Assembly: GCF_028372415.1 (NCBI RefSeq)
Contig: NC_092872.1
Coordinates: 517,700,224-517,764,223 of the forward strand
Length of the DNA: 64,000 nucleotides
Reading direction: 5' to 3'
Source: Notamacropus eugenii
Lineage: Eukaryota > Chordata > Mammalia > Diprotodontia > Macropodidae
Shown here: in pieces, positions 1-13,560 of the stretch
Numbering within the stretch: position 1 is the stretch's first letter
Layout: each line of letters starts with the position of its first letter
Translations under genes and position numbers: made by a program
The notes under the pieces: generated by a model
The model's input: the letters and a program-made list of their open reading frames with translations, nothing else
Told to the model about the DNA's origin: nothing
The model's database searches: none

Positions 1-615
1 GACAGAAAATCAAAGTCTATAGACAAGGTGTGTCTGTGGGTCAGGCAGCAACTAGGTGGGGAGCATCCATGCAGAGAGGCTGGCACCCATAATCCCCCCT
101 CCAAGAGACCCTCCACAGCCACCTGCCTCGATGCCTTTTCAGCCTTGCCTCTTAGGACGCCCCTCCATGTCATCTGTGCTCAAGCTTAGGAGGACTCCTT
201 CATGCTCCAGCCATGTCCCTTGCTTTCCAAGCACTAGGCCTTGGCTCACACCCTTTCATGCATGTATCTGGCATGTCTTCCTTTCCTCTCTTCACCTGTG
301 GAATTCTTACCCATCCCGGAAAGTCTAACTCAAGTGACAATAGTTTCCTGATCCCCAGACCCTCTTCTATCACACTTTGTCTTGCAGCTCTCTGAAGTAC
401 TTATCATGTAATATAATATCATGTTGTCGGTACCTAGGTTTATCTCAAATCTCCCTACTAGCTTGGAGGCTTTATGTTGGTAAGGACTTGCCTCAGTTTT
501 TCTATTCCAGTGCATAGCATGGTGCTTAATAAACATTTGTTGCATTTGAATTTGAAAGGGGCATGGGCAGGGGCCTGCCAAGGTCTCACTGAACCCTACC
601 CCTGCTGTTGTCATT

Positions 616-3600
616 GAGTCTTTTCAGTGGGGTTTGACTTGCCCAGGATCACACACAACTAGTAAATGTCTGAGGCCAGATTTGAACTCATGAAGATGAG
701 TCTTCCTGATTCCAAGCCCAGTGTTCTATCCACTGAGCCACCTAGCTGCCTCTTTAGTTGAAACCCTAACCAGGGTATTTATGTGTATGTATGGAACAGA
801 ATGTGCTATCTCCAGAAAAGAAACTTGCAATCCAATTCCAGGGACCTCCATACGGTCCTCTGTCCTCTATGCTTCAGAGACATAATTTATTGTTTACGGG
901 GGTGTACAGATTCACCCCTACTTTCCTGACTAGTAAATGAACTTGAAGTCTGTTGGAGCTGGGACCACCATAGGTTAGGAGGTAGACTTCAGCTGCGCTC
1001 AGCCCATTCTTGGAACTCTTTCATCAAATGCAGGCCAGGGACCTCGCTGCAGGGCCAACACCAGGCTCACCTGCAGCCTCAATAGTTTCTCTGACCCTGG
1101 GGCGGGGCTGCCTACCTCAGTCCTGGGGAACAACATGGGGCTGGAAATTTAGTCAGGAACTGGGCTTTTTCAGTAGAAAAGTGCTATGTTCCTGCCTAGC
1201 TGGCTGTTGAAAACATTAATATTTTGCCTTCCTCTTCCTTCAAGATCATATAAACAATAATAATACTAGCATTTGTATAATGCTTTAGGTCTTACAAAGT
1301 ACTTTACAATTATCTTCATTTGATCCTTATAATTCTATGAAGTAGGTACTACATTAGCCCCATTTTACAGTTGTAGAAGATGAGGCAGACAGAGGTTAAG
1401 TGACTTGCCCAAGGTCACACAAATAGTATATATCTGATGCCACATTTGAATTCCAGGCCCAGGTTTCCCAGAGTTCCATCAATCAAACCTCATATATCAC
1501 TCAGTCAACAAGGATTTATCAGTTGCCTACTAAGTAAGACACCCTAGACACCCTTCTTCCAGCCCAGTCATGTGCATTTACAAATGAAGGCCTCGTAGAA
1601 GCTCCACCCTCATCAACCTCACCCAGGGTGGAACTTTATCTATAGGACAAAAGATTGTCCCAAAGAGCTACACCCATGGAGGCCCAGGCAGCTAGGACTC
1701 ACCTACCTCTATTTTGTTTCCCTACAAGGAAATGGAGATACTGCTTAGCATTGGAGACAGGGCAGTACAGAGGGGAAGAAAATCAGCAGACAAGCTATTG
1801 TGAAGGTTAAAGGGTCTCCCAGTAGATCTTGGTCAATGCAGGCTTAGTAGAACCATGGCATGGTAGAAACTGGCATAGATCCCTAGATGGGGGAAATCAG
1901 AAGACTTGAGTTCTAGTCTCAACTCTGCCATTAACTGTCTATATGACTTTGGAAAAGTCATTTCCCCTCTCTAAACTCCAGGGTCAAACCTGCAAACTTC
2001 CTTAGAGCAGAAACAAAGTTTAGTCAAGACCAAATAAAATAACCACTATGAAAATACTATGTAAACCAAAAAAGCTCTGTGGAAATATAAGAGACTATTA
2101 GTATTTTCAATTTCCTCCCTCCTAGTTAGCTGAGTTTGGACCACAGCATCAAAGAAGGTGTGCAGCATATTTCCATTCCCACTGGTAGGTGATGACAGGT
2201 AACTCATCTCCCTACCTCAGTGTCTCTATCTGAGAAATGGGCTAATAGTACATAGACAGCTCGATATAATTAAAAGAGCACTAGATTTGGAGTTAGGATG
2301 CTTGAATTCAATTTCCTGCTCAATTTTTACTACCATTGGGATCTTGAATTTAATTAACCTCTCTGGGACACACTTTCCATGTCTCTAAAACAAGGGAGTT
2401 GGATTACATGGCCTCAAAGGTCTATTCCAGTTCTAAACCCTACAATGTTATGAGTAAGGATTATTATCAGCTTATAGAGCCTGGCCCCACTCTTAAACGT
2501 CCTCTTTTAGTTTCATGACCTGTATAGAAAGCATGGAAATAATAATAATAGCCAACATTTACATAGCAAGGTGCATTATATATGTCATCATCTTTGCCCT
2601 TTGATTTGTCACAACAACGTTGTAAGGTAGGAACTACTATTATTATTTCTATTTTATAGACGAAGAAACTGAGAGTCAGAAAGGTTAAGTGATTTGTGTA
2701 GAGTCACAGCTAGTGAATATTAGGAACAGGATTTGAACCCAGCTCTTTCAGAGTCCAAGTTCAGCACTTTTTCAACTGCCTTCAGAGCAGAAAGTAGATG
2801 GAAAAGGTGAGACATAGAGAGGGTAAATGACTTGCCCAGGTCATATAGCCAAAGCTTCAGACCAGGTTGCACAGGAAACCCAGGATCCCTTCCACTGACC
2901 TCCTCCACTAAACCAATCCCCCAGGTTTTGAAGGGTTTTATCCATAGGCCTTTGGACATAGGCTGTACTTTATATCTCACAGAATAAGGATGGGAGGTCC
3001 GCATTGGCCATAGAACAAAAGCACAACTCTCCCTGTCAGCTCCAGCTCTCCTTGGAAATGGCAGTCTCAAAGCTCCTGACTGACACTCTCTTGTATTCCC
3101 AAGCAATTAATATCCATTGATCTCTTACCTATTAATAAGGTAGAACCTGGCTCAACAACTAAGCTGATAGCCTCTGACTTCCATAGCCTTGTTAAGTGAT
3201 ATCTCCTGGGGCCGACAGATATGCGACAAGCCAGGAACATCTGTCCCCTTTACTCAACACAGACTGAATGGAAAATAGACCTCAGTGAGAGCCTCAAAGT
3301 CTGAAAGTGCCTACTGCCAGTGTTAGCCAGCTGAGGATGAAAATACCTTCCATCATTATTCTAGCATTGGCAATAATAATGGAATTAAGAAAAATTATTA
3401 TTAGCATTAATTATAAAAGAATTAGAGACAGCAATATAGCAAGCCAGCTTTGGAGCCAGGAAGACCTGAAATCAAATTTCAAGTACATACAGATTGCTGA
3501 TACATACTGGTTGCTTGACCCTGAGCAAGCCACTTAATCCTTCAGTTCTCTAGAAAAAAAAGTCTTTAAGACTATGCATTGTGTCTGTGTGACCCTGGGC

Positions 3601-4367
3601 AAGCCACTTAACCCCACTGCCTCAACAACAACAAAAAAGACTATGCCTTGCAAAGGAGATGCTGATTTACACTGGTAGTAATAATAGTAATAGCTAGTAT
3701 TTATATAGCATAGTAAGGTTTGCAAAACACTTTACAAATATCTTATTTGAACATCACAATCACCCTGGGAGGCAGATGCTATTATAATCCTCATTTTATA
3801 GCTAAAGAAATTGAGTAATACAGAGACTTACCCAGGATCACACAGCTAGCAAGTGTCTAGCTGAGGCAGGACTTAAACTCAGATTTTTCTGATGTCCAAT
3901 CCAGTCGTATAACCAAGCCACCACATAGCCTTATCTAGGAACTCCCTATGGCCATTAAAAAGCAAGGCTAGTCTCTATCCCTATTAGCAATAAAATATTT
4001 TGTTGTTAGCAATAACAATAATAAAATCTTTCTATTGCACTATGACATTTGCCCAACAATTCTGCTAGATTTCCAGTGAGAGGATCATTACCCTCTTTTA
4101 TGGAAGAAGAAAGTGAGAATCAGTTGGTAGAGAACCTGCATAGGCAGTATCTCACTTAATGCATACAATTGTCCTAGGAAGGAAACAACGTGAGCATTAT
4201 CCTCCCTACCTTACAAGTAAGGAAACAGAAGTCTCCAGTAAGAAAGTGACTTGCTTGAAGTCCCAAATCAAGTCTAGGCAGAGCCTGTATATCTCAATTC
4301 AGTGTTCTTGACACTGTGCCTCAGAGCAGGATATAGGTCTCAAACTATATATGGGGAGTGTGTGTGT

Positions 4368-4416
<49 letters not shown>

Positions 4417-5540
4417 ATAGGGAAAAGATCTATTCCTAAACCATTAAAATGCTAACTTTCTAATCATATGTTGTAGATTAACTAATAAACTAAAATGATG
4501 CTGAGGATAACTGGCTTATCTCAGCACTAGTCAAGCTTGCTTCAGATGAAAAATGAAATACTTACCCCAAAGCTCTTCCGAGTATTAGACAAAACTAGGA
4601 AGATGAAAGCCACCTTAGGTCATGGGATATTACTGCTGGAAAGGACCTTAAATGACAACATTTATCACTTCATAGAAGGAAAAAATATTAGAACATAGAC
4701 TGTTGGAATTGGGAATGACCTTAGAACAACAACAAGTCAGGGTTAGAAGGGTCCTGAGATATCATTCAATCCAACCCTCCCTCATCCAACAGTAAGTCAT
4801 CAGTGCTCTGGCTGTGGTTTGTCTGCAGCAAGGACTAGAACCCAGTCACTCTCTTCCTGACTCACAGTCCATTGACCTATTGAGGAAAATCTCACCAGTT
4901 TGGTGGAAATATCCCAGGAACCTTTACACAGGAGTAGGTGATTGCCTATCTCCAAGGCATTTATATTTGCTTTTCATTATTTTTATCCTCTGATAGCCCT
5001 TTGCCTCAGACCCTCTTTGACTGTGGCCAAAGGAAGGAGTTGAGGACGCTAATCACCAAAAGCAATCTGGCAGTCCCTCCCACAGCTTACCTTGCCCACA
5101 GCCCATTAAGGAATGACCAAAATTCAATCATTGAACAGTATCCTAATCACTATACCACCAAAAGATCCTAGGAGTTATAGCTAGAAGAACTCACTAATAC
5201 AAATCACTAATTTTTCAGAAAAGGAAACCAATGCCCAAAGTTACATGTGCAGTAAATGGTATGGCTACTCTTTCCACTCAGAGGCAGGTTCAGCATCACA
5301 GAGGTCTGTTTGGTCTTCCAGTGGGCACAAGGTAGATAGTTCAGTGCCTCCATATTGGGAATCACTGATTACTTCAGAATAGGAAATTCCCTCGATAAAG
5401 CCAGATCAAAACCTGTGATTTATTAAATAAGTCCTAGTCACATAGAAGTCAAGTAAACTTCCTAGGGCCACATGGATAGTAAGTATTAGAGGATATGAAT
5501 CCTGTTCTTCCTGACTCCAAGCCCAACACTCTATCCGTCA
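616..5540. repeat. Cluster of CORE-SINE fragments
   Basis: Minus copies: 616-756, 1250-1482, 2540-2790, 3680-3935, 4010-4330 and 5440-5538. Plus copies: about 1860-1990, 2255-2460 and 3420-3540. Recognised by the recurring gcaagtcacttaacc, aaaatgggg and agatttgaactca motifs or their complements. Most are worn. Between them I see no other feature. Confidence 0.6.
4358..4413 (+). repeat. TG microsatellite
   Basis: About 28 TG units with one TC interruption. Confidence 0.95.
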
Positions 5541-5748
5541 GGGGTTCTTAACTATTTTTGTGCCTTGGACCCCTTTGGGAGTCTGGTAAAAACCAATGGA
5601 CCCCTTCTCATAATAATGTTATAAATGTATTTTAAAATGCATTAAGATGCATTTTAAAGTACATGAAATTATAAAGGAAATCAATTATATTAAAGGACTA
5701 CAAAACAGTTTAAAAACAAGGTTGTGGACTCCTGGTTAAGAAATCCTG
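5539..5748 (+). mobile_element. hAT-type short DNA transposon
   Basis: Terminal inverted repeats caggggttcttaac (5539-5552) and ggttaagaaatcctg (to 5748) bound an AT-rich 210-bp body with ttggacccctttgggagtct. Non-autonomous and inserted in a minus-strand SINE. Relatives lie at 7000-7200 and 31447-31672. Confidence 0.65.
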
Positions 5749-8700
5749 CACTAGACTATAAGTGCCAACATTTAGCAGATGGGATTGAGGTCCCAGTCTT
5801 TCCCCTTAATGATATCACTGGACCTAAAATCGTTGCCCTTGGAAGCTTTGCCTCAGGGCTAGTCATCACCAGAGTGTGTCTGCCCTGCCACATAGAGGCA
5901 GTCCAACCCCAGACATGTAGCTAGAGTCAAAGCAGAGGTGCCTCCATACCCAGGGATGGATTGATTTCTCAGCTCAGGACTTCTAATGAATGACCCTCTA
6001 ATAATTCAACAAATTTCCAATCTAACAAATTCAATTCACCAAACATTTATTAAGCATCTACTCTGAGCTAAGTGCTAGGGAATCGAGACAAAAAAAAAAA
6101 AGATAGAATCCCTCCAGATAAATCAATGAGTAAATACAAAATCACTTGGGTAGAGAGAGAGCATTGGCAATTGAGAAAATCAGGGAAACCCTCATCAATC
6201 AACAATCATTTATTAAGGGCTTGCTATGCTCCAGTCAGTATGCTCTAGGGATACAACGGCAAAATCAGTCCCTGCCTTCAAGAAGGTGAAATCCTAGTGG
6301 ATGCCTGGCTTAGGTAGAGAACTGGCCTTGGGACCAGGAAGACTTAGTCCTGCTTCTACTACTGTCTGTGGGTCTTTAGAGGAAAAGGCTCCAACAGTTG
6401 GGGAGGTGAACCCAGGAAGGGGGCGCAGCCCTCCTGTAGAAGCTGAGATTTGAGCTACATCTTAATGGAAGTCGGGAATTTTAAGAAGCAAAAATTAGGA
6501 AGGAGAGAATTCCAGGCATGGTGGACACTTAGTGAAAAGACATGAAGGCAGAAGATGAAGTGTCATGTTGGAGGGACAGTAAGTGGCTGAGATAGAAGCC
6601 TTAAAGAGAGAGGTTTGTGAGAAGCAAAGATGAGAAGGAAGATTACCATGGGTTTGTTGTACTAGTACACAAAGGCAGAAAATGGAGCATTGAGTCCAGG
6701 GGAAAGCAGTTTGACTATAATGGAGTTTAGTGGAAGGGAGCAAGATTTCTACCTGGGCCCAAATAAGGTTGAAGTCAACATTCCCAATTGTTCTCTCTAT
6801 TTATCAGATAGGCAGCCATAGACACCTGGCAAAAGTATGATTTGCCATTTACCCAAGAAGTTTCCACAAGGTGATGAGTGGTTTTAATGACTCATGGAAT
6901 GCCACAGTTGGGGGAGGGGGGATTAAAACAGAGAATGCTGGCCAGAGTTGGGGGGGGGGGAGGGACTTAAAGCTTATCTAGCCCAGGCTAACATTGACTG
7001 AGCAGTCTGGTGATGGCTCTGGACCCCTTTATAGAAAAATATTTTTAAAAGCATAAAGTAAAATCCATAGGATAACAAAAGAAACAGCTTATTAAAATAC
7101 AGTACAAAATACAGTCAATATTGTAAAAAATATTTTTAAAAGACAAAGCACAGCGAAATAAAATACAAAAATGCAAAATAATTTTTAAAAACATTTTCAT
7201 TTACTCCCTGAAATCTATTCACAGACATTCCCCTCCTTCTTACAGATGAGACCCTTCATTTTGCAGATGAGAAAAATAAAGCCTGGAGAAAGAAGTGATT
7301 AGCTTAAGGTCAAACAATAAATTAGTGGGGAGTCTGGGACTCGAATCAACTTTTCCTAATGCCCAAGTTAGAGCTCTTCTCATTGAACCATGCTGCCTGC
7401 CTCTCAGAAAGATAAGGGACTGAGCAGTCACTGGAACCCATAGCTCTGTCTTGCTATCCCCAGTGCTATTTTACAGCTCATACCATAACCTCCCAAGGCA
7501 ACATTCAGGCAGTGTCTAATGCATGGCTAATGGGATCCCCCAAACTCAACTCAATCTCATCACATTTTCTCTCCTTCATCAATCACCTACCCAGGTAGAA
7601 CCACAAAGATGCTACTCCAAAGATGATGACTGTGGTCCTAGTGTCTGGAGGCCATATCCTACCCACTCCCTACACCCAATCCCTTTCCCTTCCTTCTAAC
7701 TTTCCTTTCCTTCTCCTCCCCACAATCTTCCCTTCTTTAGCCTTGGCCTCCTAACGTCTCTGAACATAGAAGACATTTGGTTATAATTTCCCTCTGGTCT
7801 CTTTGGAGCTGGGAGCTGTTTCCTGAATTGAACTGAATTGAATCCAAATGACCCCAAGTTTCCCCTCTCATTACCCCCACGAGTCAGCTCCCTCCCACCT
7901 GAAAGTTGGAAGAGTGTAATAAAATCCCTTGAGGCCAACAGGCTGCCCCTAATCCCCATAACCAGATTGGCTCCCATGATTCATCTGATTAAAACTGGGG
8001 AACACTAATTCCCCAGAGGCCAAAGACACCTGAGTAGTTGGAAATGGAGACGACCGGATGCTCTGGATATTGTCAGACAGCTCCCGCACATACCTTCTGT
8101 ATTCTAAAAAGAAAAGGCGTGGAGAGAGGGAAGGGGAAGGAAAAAGGCAAATCACTTTCTGGAGACAGCATAATGCAGTGAAAAGAATACTATCATATTT
8201 AAAGTCAGGAATATATGCTCCCTGAGGGCAGGAACAGTTTCATTTTTGCCAGGCACAACACATAGCATGCAGCAAGCCCCTTATAAATGTTTGTAGATGA
8301 ACAGATCTGGTCTGCCTCTCAGCTCCACTCTTAAGAGCTGTGTGACCCTGGGTAAATCATTTTAACTCTGCAAGTCTCTTTTCTCTCCTATAAAATAAGT
8401 ATAATCTTCATGTTACCTAATACACAGGGTTGTTACCCACAGCTAGAAAGCTGACCTCAGAAAGTGGACATTCATGACCTCCAGATACTAACAAGTCACT
8501 TAACCTCTCCATACTAGAAGCGACTCTCTATGACTATAACTTGCAGAGGGCTTGCCAACCTACAGTGGTAAAGGGAACTTCTTTCGCCTTTAATCTGTGG
8601 GATCACAGGTCTCATCCCTATTAATTATTCTTTTCAAGTGAAAAAAAACTTCTGGAAATTGAACCAGGGACAGGTCTTTCCTGGGCTTGAAGTTGGAGAA

Positions 8701-8854
8701 GAACTCTGGCATTGTCTCTGTAATCATAGAACTTAGAGCTGGAAAGGGATCCGGGAGATCATCTAGTCTAATTCCCCCTAATTTTACAGAGAAGGAAACT
8801 GATTCCTAGAAAAGTTAAGTAAATTAATTAATTAGAAAGCTACAGGCAGAATTC

Positions 8855-8855
8855 A

Positions 8856-8936
<81 letters not shown>

Positions 8937-8955
8937 GAGAGAGACAGAGAGAGAA
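8855..8955 (+). repeat. GA microsatellite
   Basis: GA repeat with GACA interruptions at intervals, about 100 bp. Confidence 0.95.
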
Positions 8956-9489
8956 AGCAATAGGAAAATTATTCTAGAGACTCTTAATTGATCCTACTAT
9001 ACTCTAAACTCCAAGAAAATAGGAAATGTGTATATTACCTAACATTCTGTTTTCCCAATGGCCTAGGAAAGGGCTGTGAGCACAGTAAATGCTTAATAAT
9101 GTTTTTTAAGCTTAGCTCAATGTAAGGAAAAACATATCAACCATTAGAGTTATCCAAAAATGTGCAGATTGCCATGGAAGTTAATGGAATCCTACTAACT
9201 GGAAGTCTCCAGGAAGAGGTCAGATACCAGTTGGGCTAGAGACCTGTGAGCTCCTTCCTGGCACTGAGATCCAAGGACTCCATAAGTGGAATTGAGAAAC
9301 ATCAGTGCAGTAGAAAGACTCCTATATTTGGAGTCAAGACTTGGGTTTTGAATCTCAACTTTGCCACTTGCCACCTGAGTAACGTAGAGTGAGTCATTTA
9401 ATTTCTCATGATCTCATTTTCCTCAACAGTAAAATGAAGGAGTTAGGCATCTGACATCTCTTCCAAATCTAAATCTGTGGATAAAATTG

Positions 9490-10500
9490 GTGGCTCTTAT
9501 TTTATTTTATTTTTTGAGTTTTTTGATACCTTTTATATTGACTTCAAAGTAATTTTGTTATGCTGCTCTCCTTACCCTTCTCCCACTGAGCCCTCCTTTA
9601 TAACAAAGATGAAAACATTTAAGCAAAATCAACCAACATGTACTATGTTTGAAATGTATACAGCATAGCACAACTAAAAACTTCCCTTCCCCACCTCATC
9701 AATGAAAGGAACTACATGTATTCATGTCTTCCCTGAAGCCAAGATTGTTTGTTATAATGGCCAAATGACCAGCTTTATGTTATCATATTTACACCATATT
9801 ATGGTTTCAGTGTATAGACTGTGTTCCTGGTTATACTCACTTCACTCTGCATCAGATCACACAAGTTTTCCCATGTCTCTCTAAAATTCTTCATATTATG
9901 TATTTCTTATTGCCCAATAAAATTCTATTATATTCATATATAACAGTTCATTCAGCCATTTCCCAGGAGGGCATTCACTTTGTTCCAATGATTTTTTTAC
10001 TACAAAAATTAGTACAAACATCTTAGCATATATAGTGCATTTAGATGCTGTGCTCTTTGAGCAAAGCAGAACTGAGACATCACAAAGTAAATGCAGGATG
10101 CACAAATTTGGGATATCCACCCCAAATATTCACACAGACTATCTGTGCCCAACCTGTGGTAGAGCATTCCGAGCTCATATTGGTCTGATCAGCCACTTTC
10201 GGACACACTGAAATTTCACTTTACAATGGTGATGTCATTTTGGTATTCTTCGAAGACGAAGGACAACAACCATATAATATGTGTACATATATATGCATAT
10301 GTGAGTGTGTATATGTCTACACACACATACACACACACACACCCCACGCTATATATAGGACCTTTCTACCTTTGATCTCTTTGTAAAGACTAACATACCA
10401 TCCCCCATTGTGGGTATCTCAGGGTCAAAGAATATGAATAGTTTAGGCATTTTTCTGAAATAATTCAAAATTGTTCTCTAAAATGGCTGGAACATTTCAC
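9490..10500 (-). mobile_element. L1 3' region, minus orientation, split by a later insertion
   Basis: Read on the minus strand this is the 3' part of a marsupial-type L1, including the segment matching ggaatggctaaacaaattgtggtatat-like L1 3' UTR sequence (9900-9970) and the stretch around 10380-10500. About 315 bp of unrelated sequence (10036-10350) splits it. Short ORFs here are L1 remnants or chance. Confidence 0.65.
10036..10350 (+). mobile_element. RTE-tailed short repeat inserted in L1
   Basis: An insertion flanked by ATATATAG at 10028-10035 and 10351-10358, a probable target-site duplication. It ends with gacgaaggacaacaacc, the tail shared with the SINEs at 38.5, 51.5 and 60.4 kb and typical of RTE-mobilised marsupial repeats, then an AC-rich repeat. 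Codons 10146-10208 encode a perfect C2H2-like pattern (C-P-T-C, twelve residues, H-F-R-T-H), followed by a stop. Confidence 0.6.
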
Positions 10501-10574
10501 AGTTGGTGGCTCTGATTAGAGGAGAACTGAAAAGAGGTGATTGCTTTAGGGCCTGGATCAGTAGTGGCAATCTT

Positions 10575-10825
10575 CAGACAGCTATAACTGCTTTCTTTTC
10601 TTATTTCCATTCATTCTTTCTTCATTCCTTTCTTTGTCTTCCTTTCTTTCCATCCCTTCCTTACTACCTTCCTTTCCTTCCTTCCTTCTTTCTTTCATTT
10701 CATATTATTTCCTTTCTTTATTTCTTTCTCTTTTTTCTTTCTTTGTTTCCCTTAGATTCTTTCTTTTCCTTCCTTCCTTCCTTCCTTCCTTTCTTCCTTC
10801 CAGTCTTCTTCCTTCTCTCCCAGGC
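10575..10825 (+). repeat. Polypyrimidine (CTTT/CCTT) low-complexity tract
   Basis: Mixed CTTT, CCTT and TTTC units with the clearest CCTT run at about 10767-10800. ORFs across it are repeat artefacts. Confidence 0.9.
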
Positions 10826-12432
10826 TAGAAATGCATGGGCTATTGACAGACCCTATTGTACTCTTGATTGGTACAGGGGCTTTGACTTATTCCATTCCTG
10901 ACTTAGGCTGGGTCACCTCTCTTTAGACAGCCTAGTGACCCTATGGCCCTAGTTCAACATATTGCTTCTGGACTCAGTTCAGCCCCTGATCAGCTTAGCC
11001 CACCACAGCTCAGAACCCCCAAGCTCACAAGCCTCACACTCCCCAGGACTTGAAATTACAGGCATGTGCCAACAAGCTCAGCCTTTTCCTGCTTTCCTCA
11101 GTATTCCCTGTGTTCCTAAAGGGAACCAATCCCAGAAAAAGATCACGAGTCCTAAAGAATGTCCTACAAAGACTCTATGACCCAAAGTCCTGAATATCTA
11201 GTCCCCCTCCAAAATCTGATCTTGACGACAGGAGCTCAGCATCCCCTCCAGATAAGCCTGTGGACATCTTGGAGACCTTGGAGGAAGCATTGAGGCATGA
11301 TGGAAAGAGCCCCAAGATCTGTGTCCATATCTGCCATTTATTGTGACTTGTGACTTGGATTCCCTTCTAGGATTCACTTTCCTTCTCGGTGAAATTTGAT
11401 GATTTCACCAAGGTCACAAGACTCAGTATGTGGAAAAAACATCCATTCTGGAGATAAAGGACCTGAGCTTGAATCTTGCTCTGTGGTCTTAATTTCCACA
11501 TCTATAAAATCAGAGAACTGGGCAAAATGGCCTCCAAGTTTCCTTCTAGCTCTTGTTCTTTCGTACTGTACAATCACAATTGTACCAAGATCCCCTTCCA
11601 GCTCTCAATTCTGTGAGAAAGGACAGGGCTAAGTATGCCAAACAGTCCTATCTATTCCCAGGGGTCAACTCCTCCCACTAAGGAAAAAGGGTTTGTTCTG
11701 GGGCATTTCCTGGAAAAGTCCTTCCTCTGATGAAATGGGAAGAGACCATAGAAGAATGTTCTTGGTTTCTATATAAATAGAACGCATTTCTATAAGAGTT
11801 TAATATGGTTGAAACAGCTTTCTTCTACACAAGTAGAAGTAGGTAGTACATTCTCATAAAGCAGGTAGTACAAGTATTATCTCCATTATATTGAAGTAAA
11901 AATTAAGACCCTGAAAGGGTGATTTACAGCTAAATCGTAGCAATCAAACCCAGATCTTTCGACTCCAAACCCAGTGATCTACAATTAGGCAGTCAATAAG
12001 CATTCATTAAGTTTTTATTATGTGCCAGGCATTGTGCTAAGCACTGGGCATATAAAAGAATGCAAAAACACAGCTCCTGGCTTCACTGTCTCTGAGATCA
12101 CATCTGGAATATGCCATCTTGTCAGACCCCATCTAGGGTAGAATGTTCAGAACAAGGGAGGGGGGGGTGATCAAATCCCACCTGAGGCATTCTGTCCAAT
12201 TGTCAGCATAGAATCATAGAAAAGACTTAGAAAAGCTGAAGTGTATTAGAGAAGATTCTTGGGAGGGGGCACGCAAAACCATGTTTTGTGAAGAAACAAT
12301 TGAGGAAACTGGGGGGCATTTAGCCTAGAGTAGAGGAGATTCAATGTATACGTGAACACTGTCTTCCATTTCGGAAGACCTGTCATGTGGAAGAAGGATA
12401 AGATTTATTTTGACCCAGAGACCAAAACTATT

Positions 12433-12700
12433 AGGACTAATAATGACTAATTTTATGTAGTACTATATGCCAAGCACTATGCCAAGTAAGCACTTAGCAA
12501 TGATCTCATGTGATCCTCACAACAACCCTGAGAGGCAGGTGCTAGTATTTATCATCCCCATTTTACAATTGAGGAAATTGAGGCAAACAGAGGTGAACTG
12601 ATTTGCCCAGGGTCACATAGCTAAGAAGTATCTGAGTCCAGATTTGTACTTGAGTCTTCCTGAGTCCAGGGCTGACACTGTATCCACTGCACCACCTAGC
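12433..12700 (-). mobile_element. CORE-SINE
   Basis: On the minus strand: ggtggtgcagtggatacagt head, then ccctgggcaaatcagttcac, then the core to its attatt end. Its head forms the left arm of the large inverted repeat described separately. Confidence 0.75.
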
Positions 12701-12889
12701 CAACTAATAGGTGGAAATTACAGGGAGGCAGATTTTAATTCAGTTTTAGCAAACACTGTTGGACAGCTCAAACTGTTGGGAAGTGTTTGCTAAAATTAAA
12801 TTAAAATCGCCTCCCTGTAACTTCCACCTATTAGTTGGCTAGGTGGTGCAGTGGATATAGTATCAGCCCTGGACTCAGGAAGGCTCGAG
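12650..12889. repeat. Large inverted repeat (arms about 108 bp, spacer about 24 bp)
   Basis: The left arm 12650-12757 and right arm 12781-12889 are reverse complements with few differences. The outer halves are the 5' head of a CORE-SINE (gtggtgcagtggata) and the inner halves are non-SINE sequence (ttagcaaacact / agtgtttgctaa). It could form a long hairpin in DNA or RNA. Confidence 0.9.
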
Positions 12890-13274
12890 CTGCTTTGAGA
12901 AGTAGTGAATTCCCCTGCACTGCAGGTCTTAATGTGGAGGTTGAATGACCTATGGATGCTAGAGGTCCTAGAATTTTTGCACCACTCAGGAGGTTAGAGG
13001 CCAGATGAAATTTAATATCCCCTCTTTTTTAAAAACTTTAAATTTGTTCACCTTTTTTTATTTAAAAAAATTAAAGATCTTTTCCAACTCTGAGAGTCTA
13101 TGGCCTTGTATTTACTGAGGGCTGAAAGAGGTAGGTTTGTAGATGGAATGTAGGACAAAAATGAGAGGAGAGGAAGTTGGGATCCCTACTTCGGAAGCTA
13201 TTATCTACTCAGATAAATAGAAGAAGTGGAAAAATACCTTAAAAAATAAAAGTGAGAGACAGAAGGGAGTTTAT

Positions 13275-13560
13275 GGGAGGCGGCCAGGTGGTTCAGTGGT
13301 TAGAGTGCTGGACCTGGAATCAGGAAGACCTAAATTCAAATCCAGTATCAGATACTTCCTAGGTATGTGACCCTAGGCAAGTCGATTCACCTCTGTCTGC
13401 CTTAATCTCCTCAATTGTAAAATGGGGATGACAATGATAATACCTACCTCCCCAGATTGTTTGTGAGGATCAAATGAGACAACATTTGCAAAGCACAGTT
13501 CCTGGCACATAGTAGGTGCTATGTAAATGTGAGCTAATAGCGACTATATAAATGCTAGCT
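13275..13560 (+). mobile_element. CORE-SINE, near full length
   Basis: ccaggtggttcagtggttag head, aaattcaaatccagtatcag B-box-like, tgaccctaggcaagtcgatt, the core with aaatggggatgacaatga, and the 3' end near tatgtaaatgtgagct. Confidence 0.8.
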
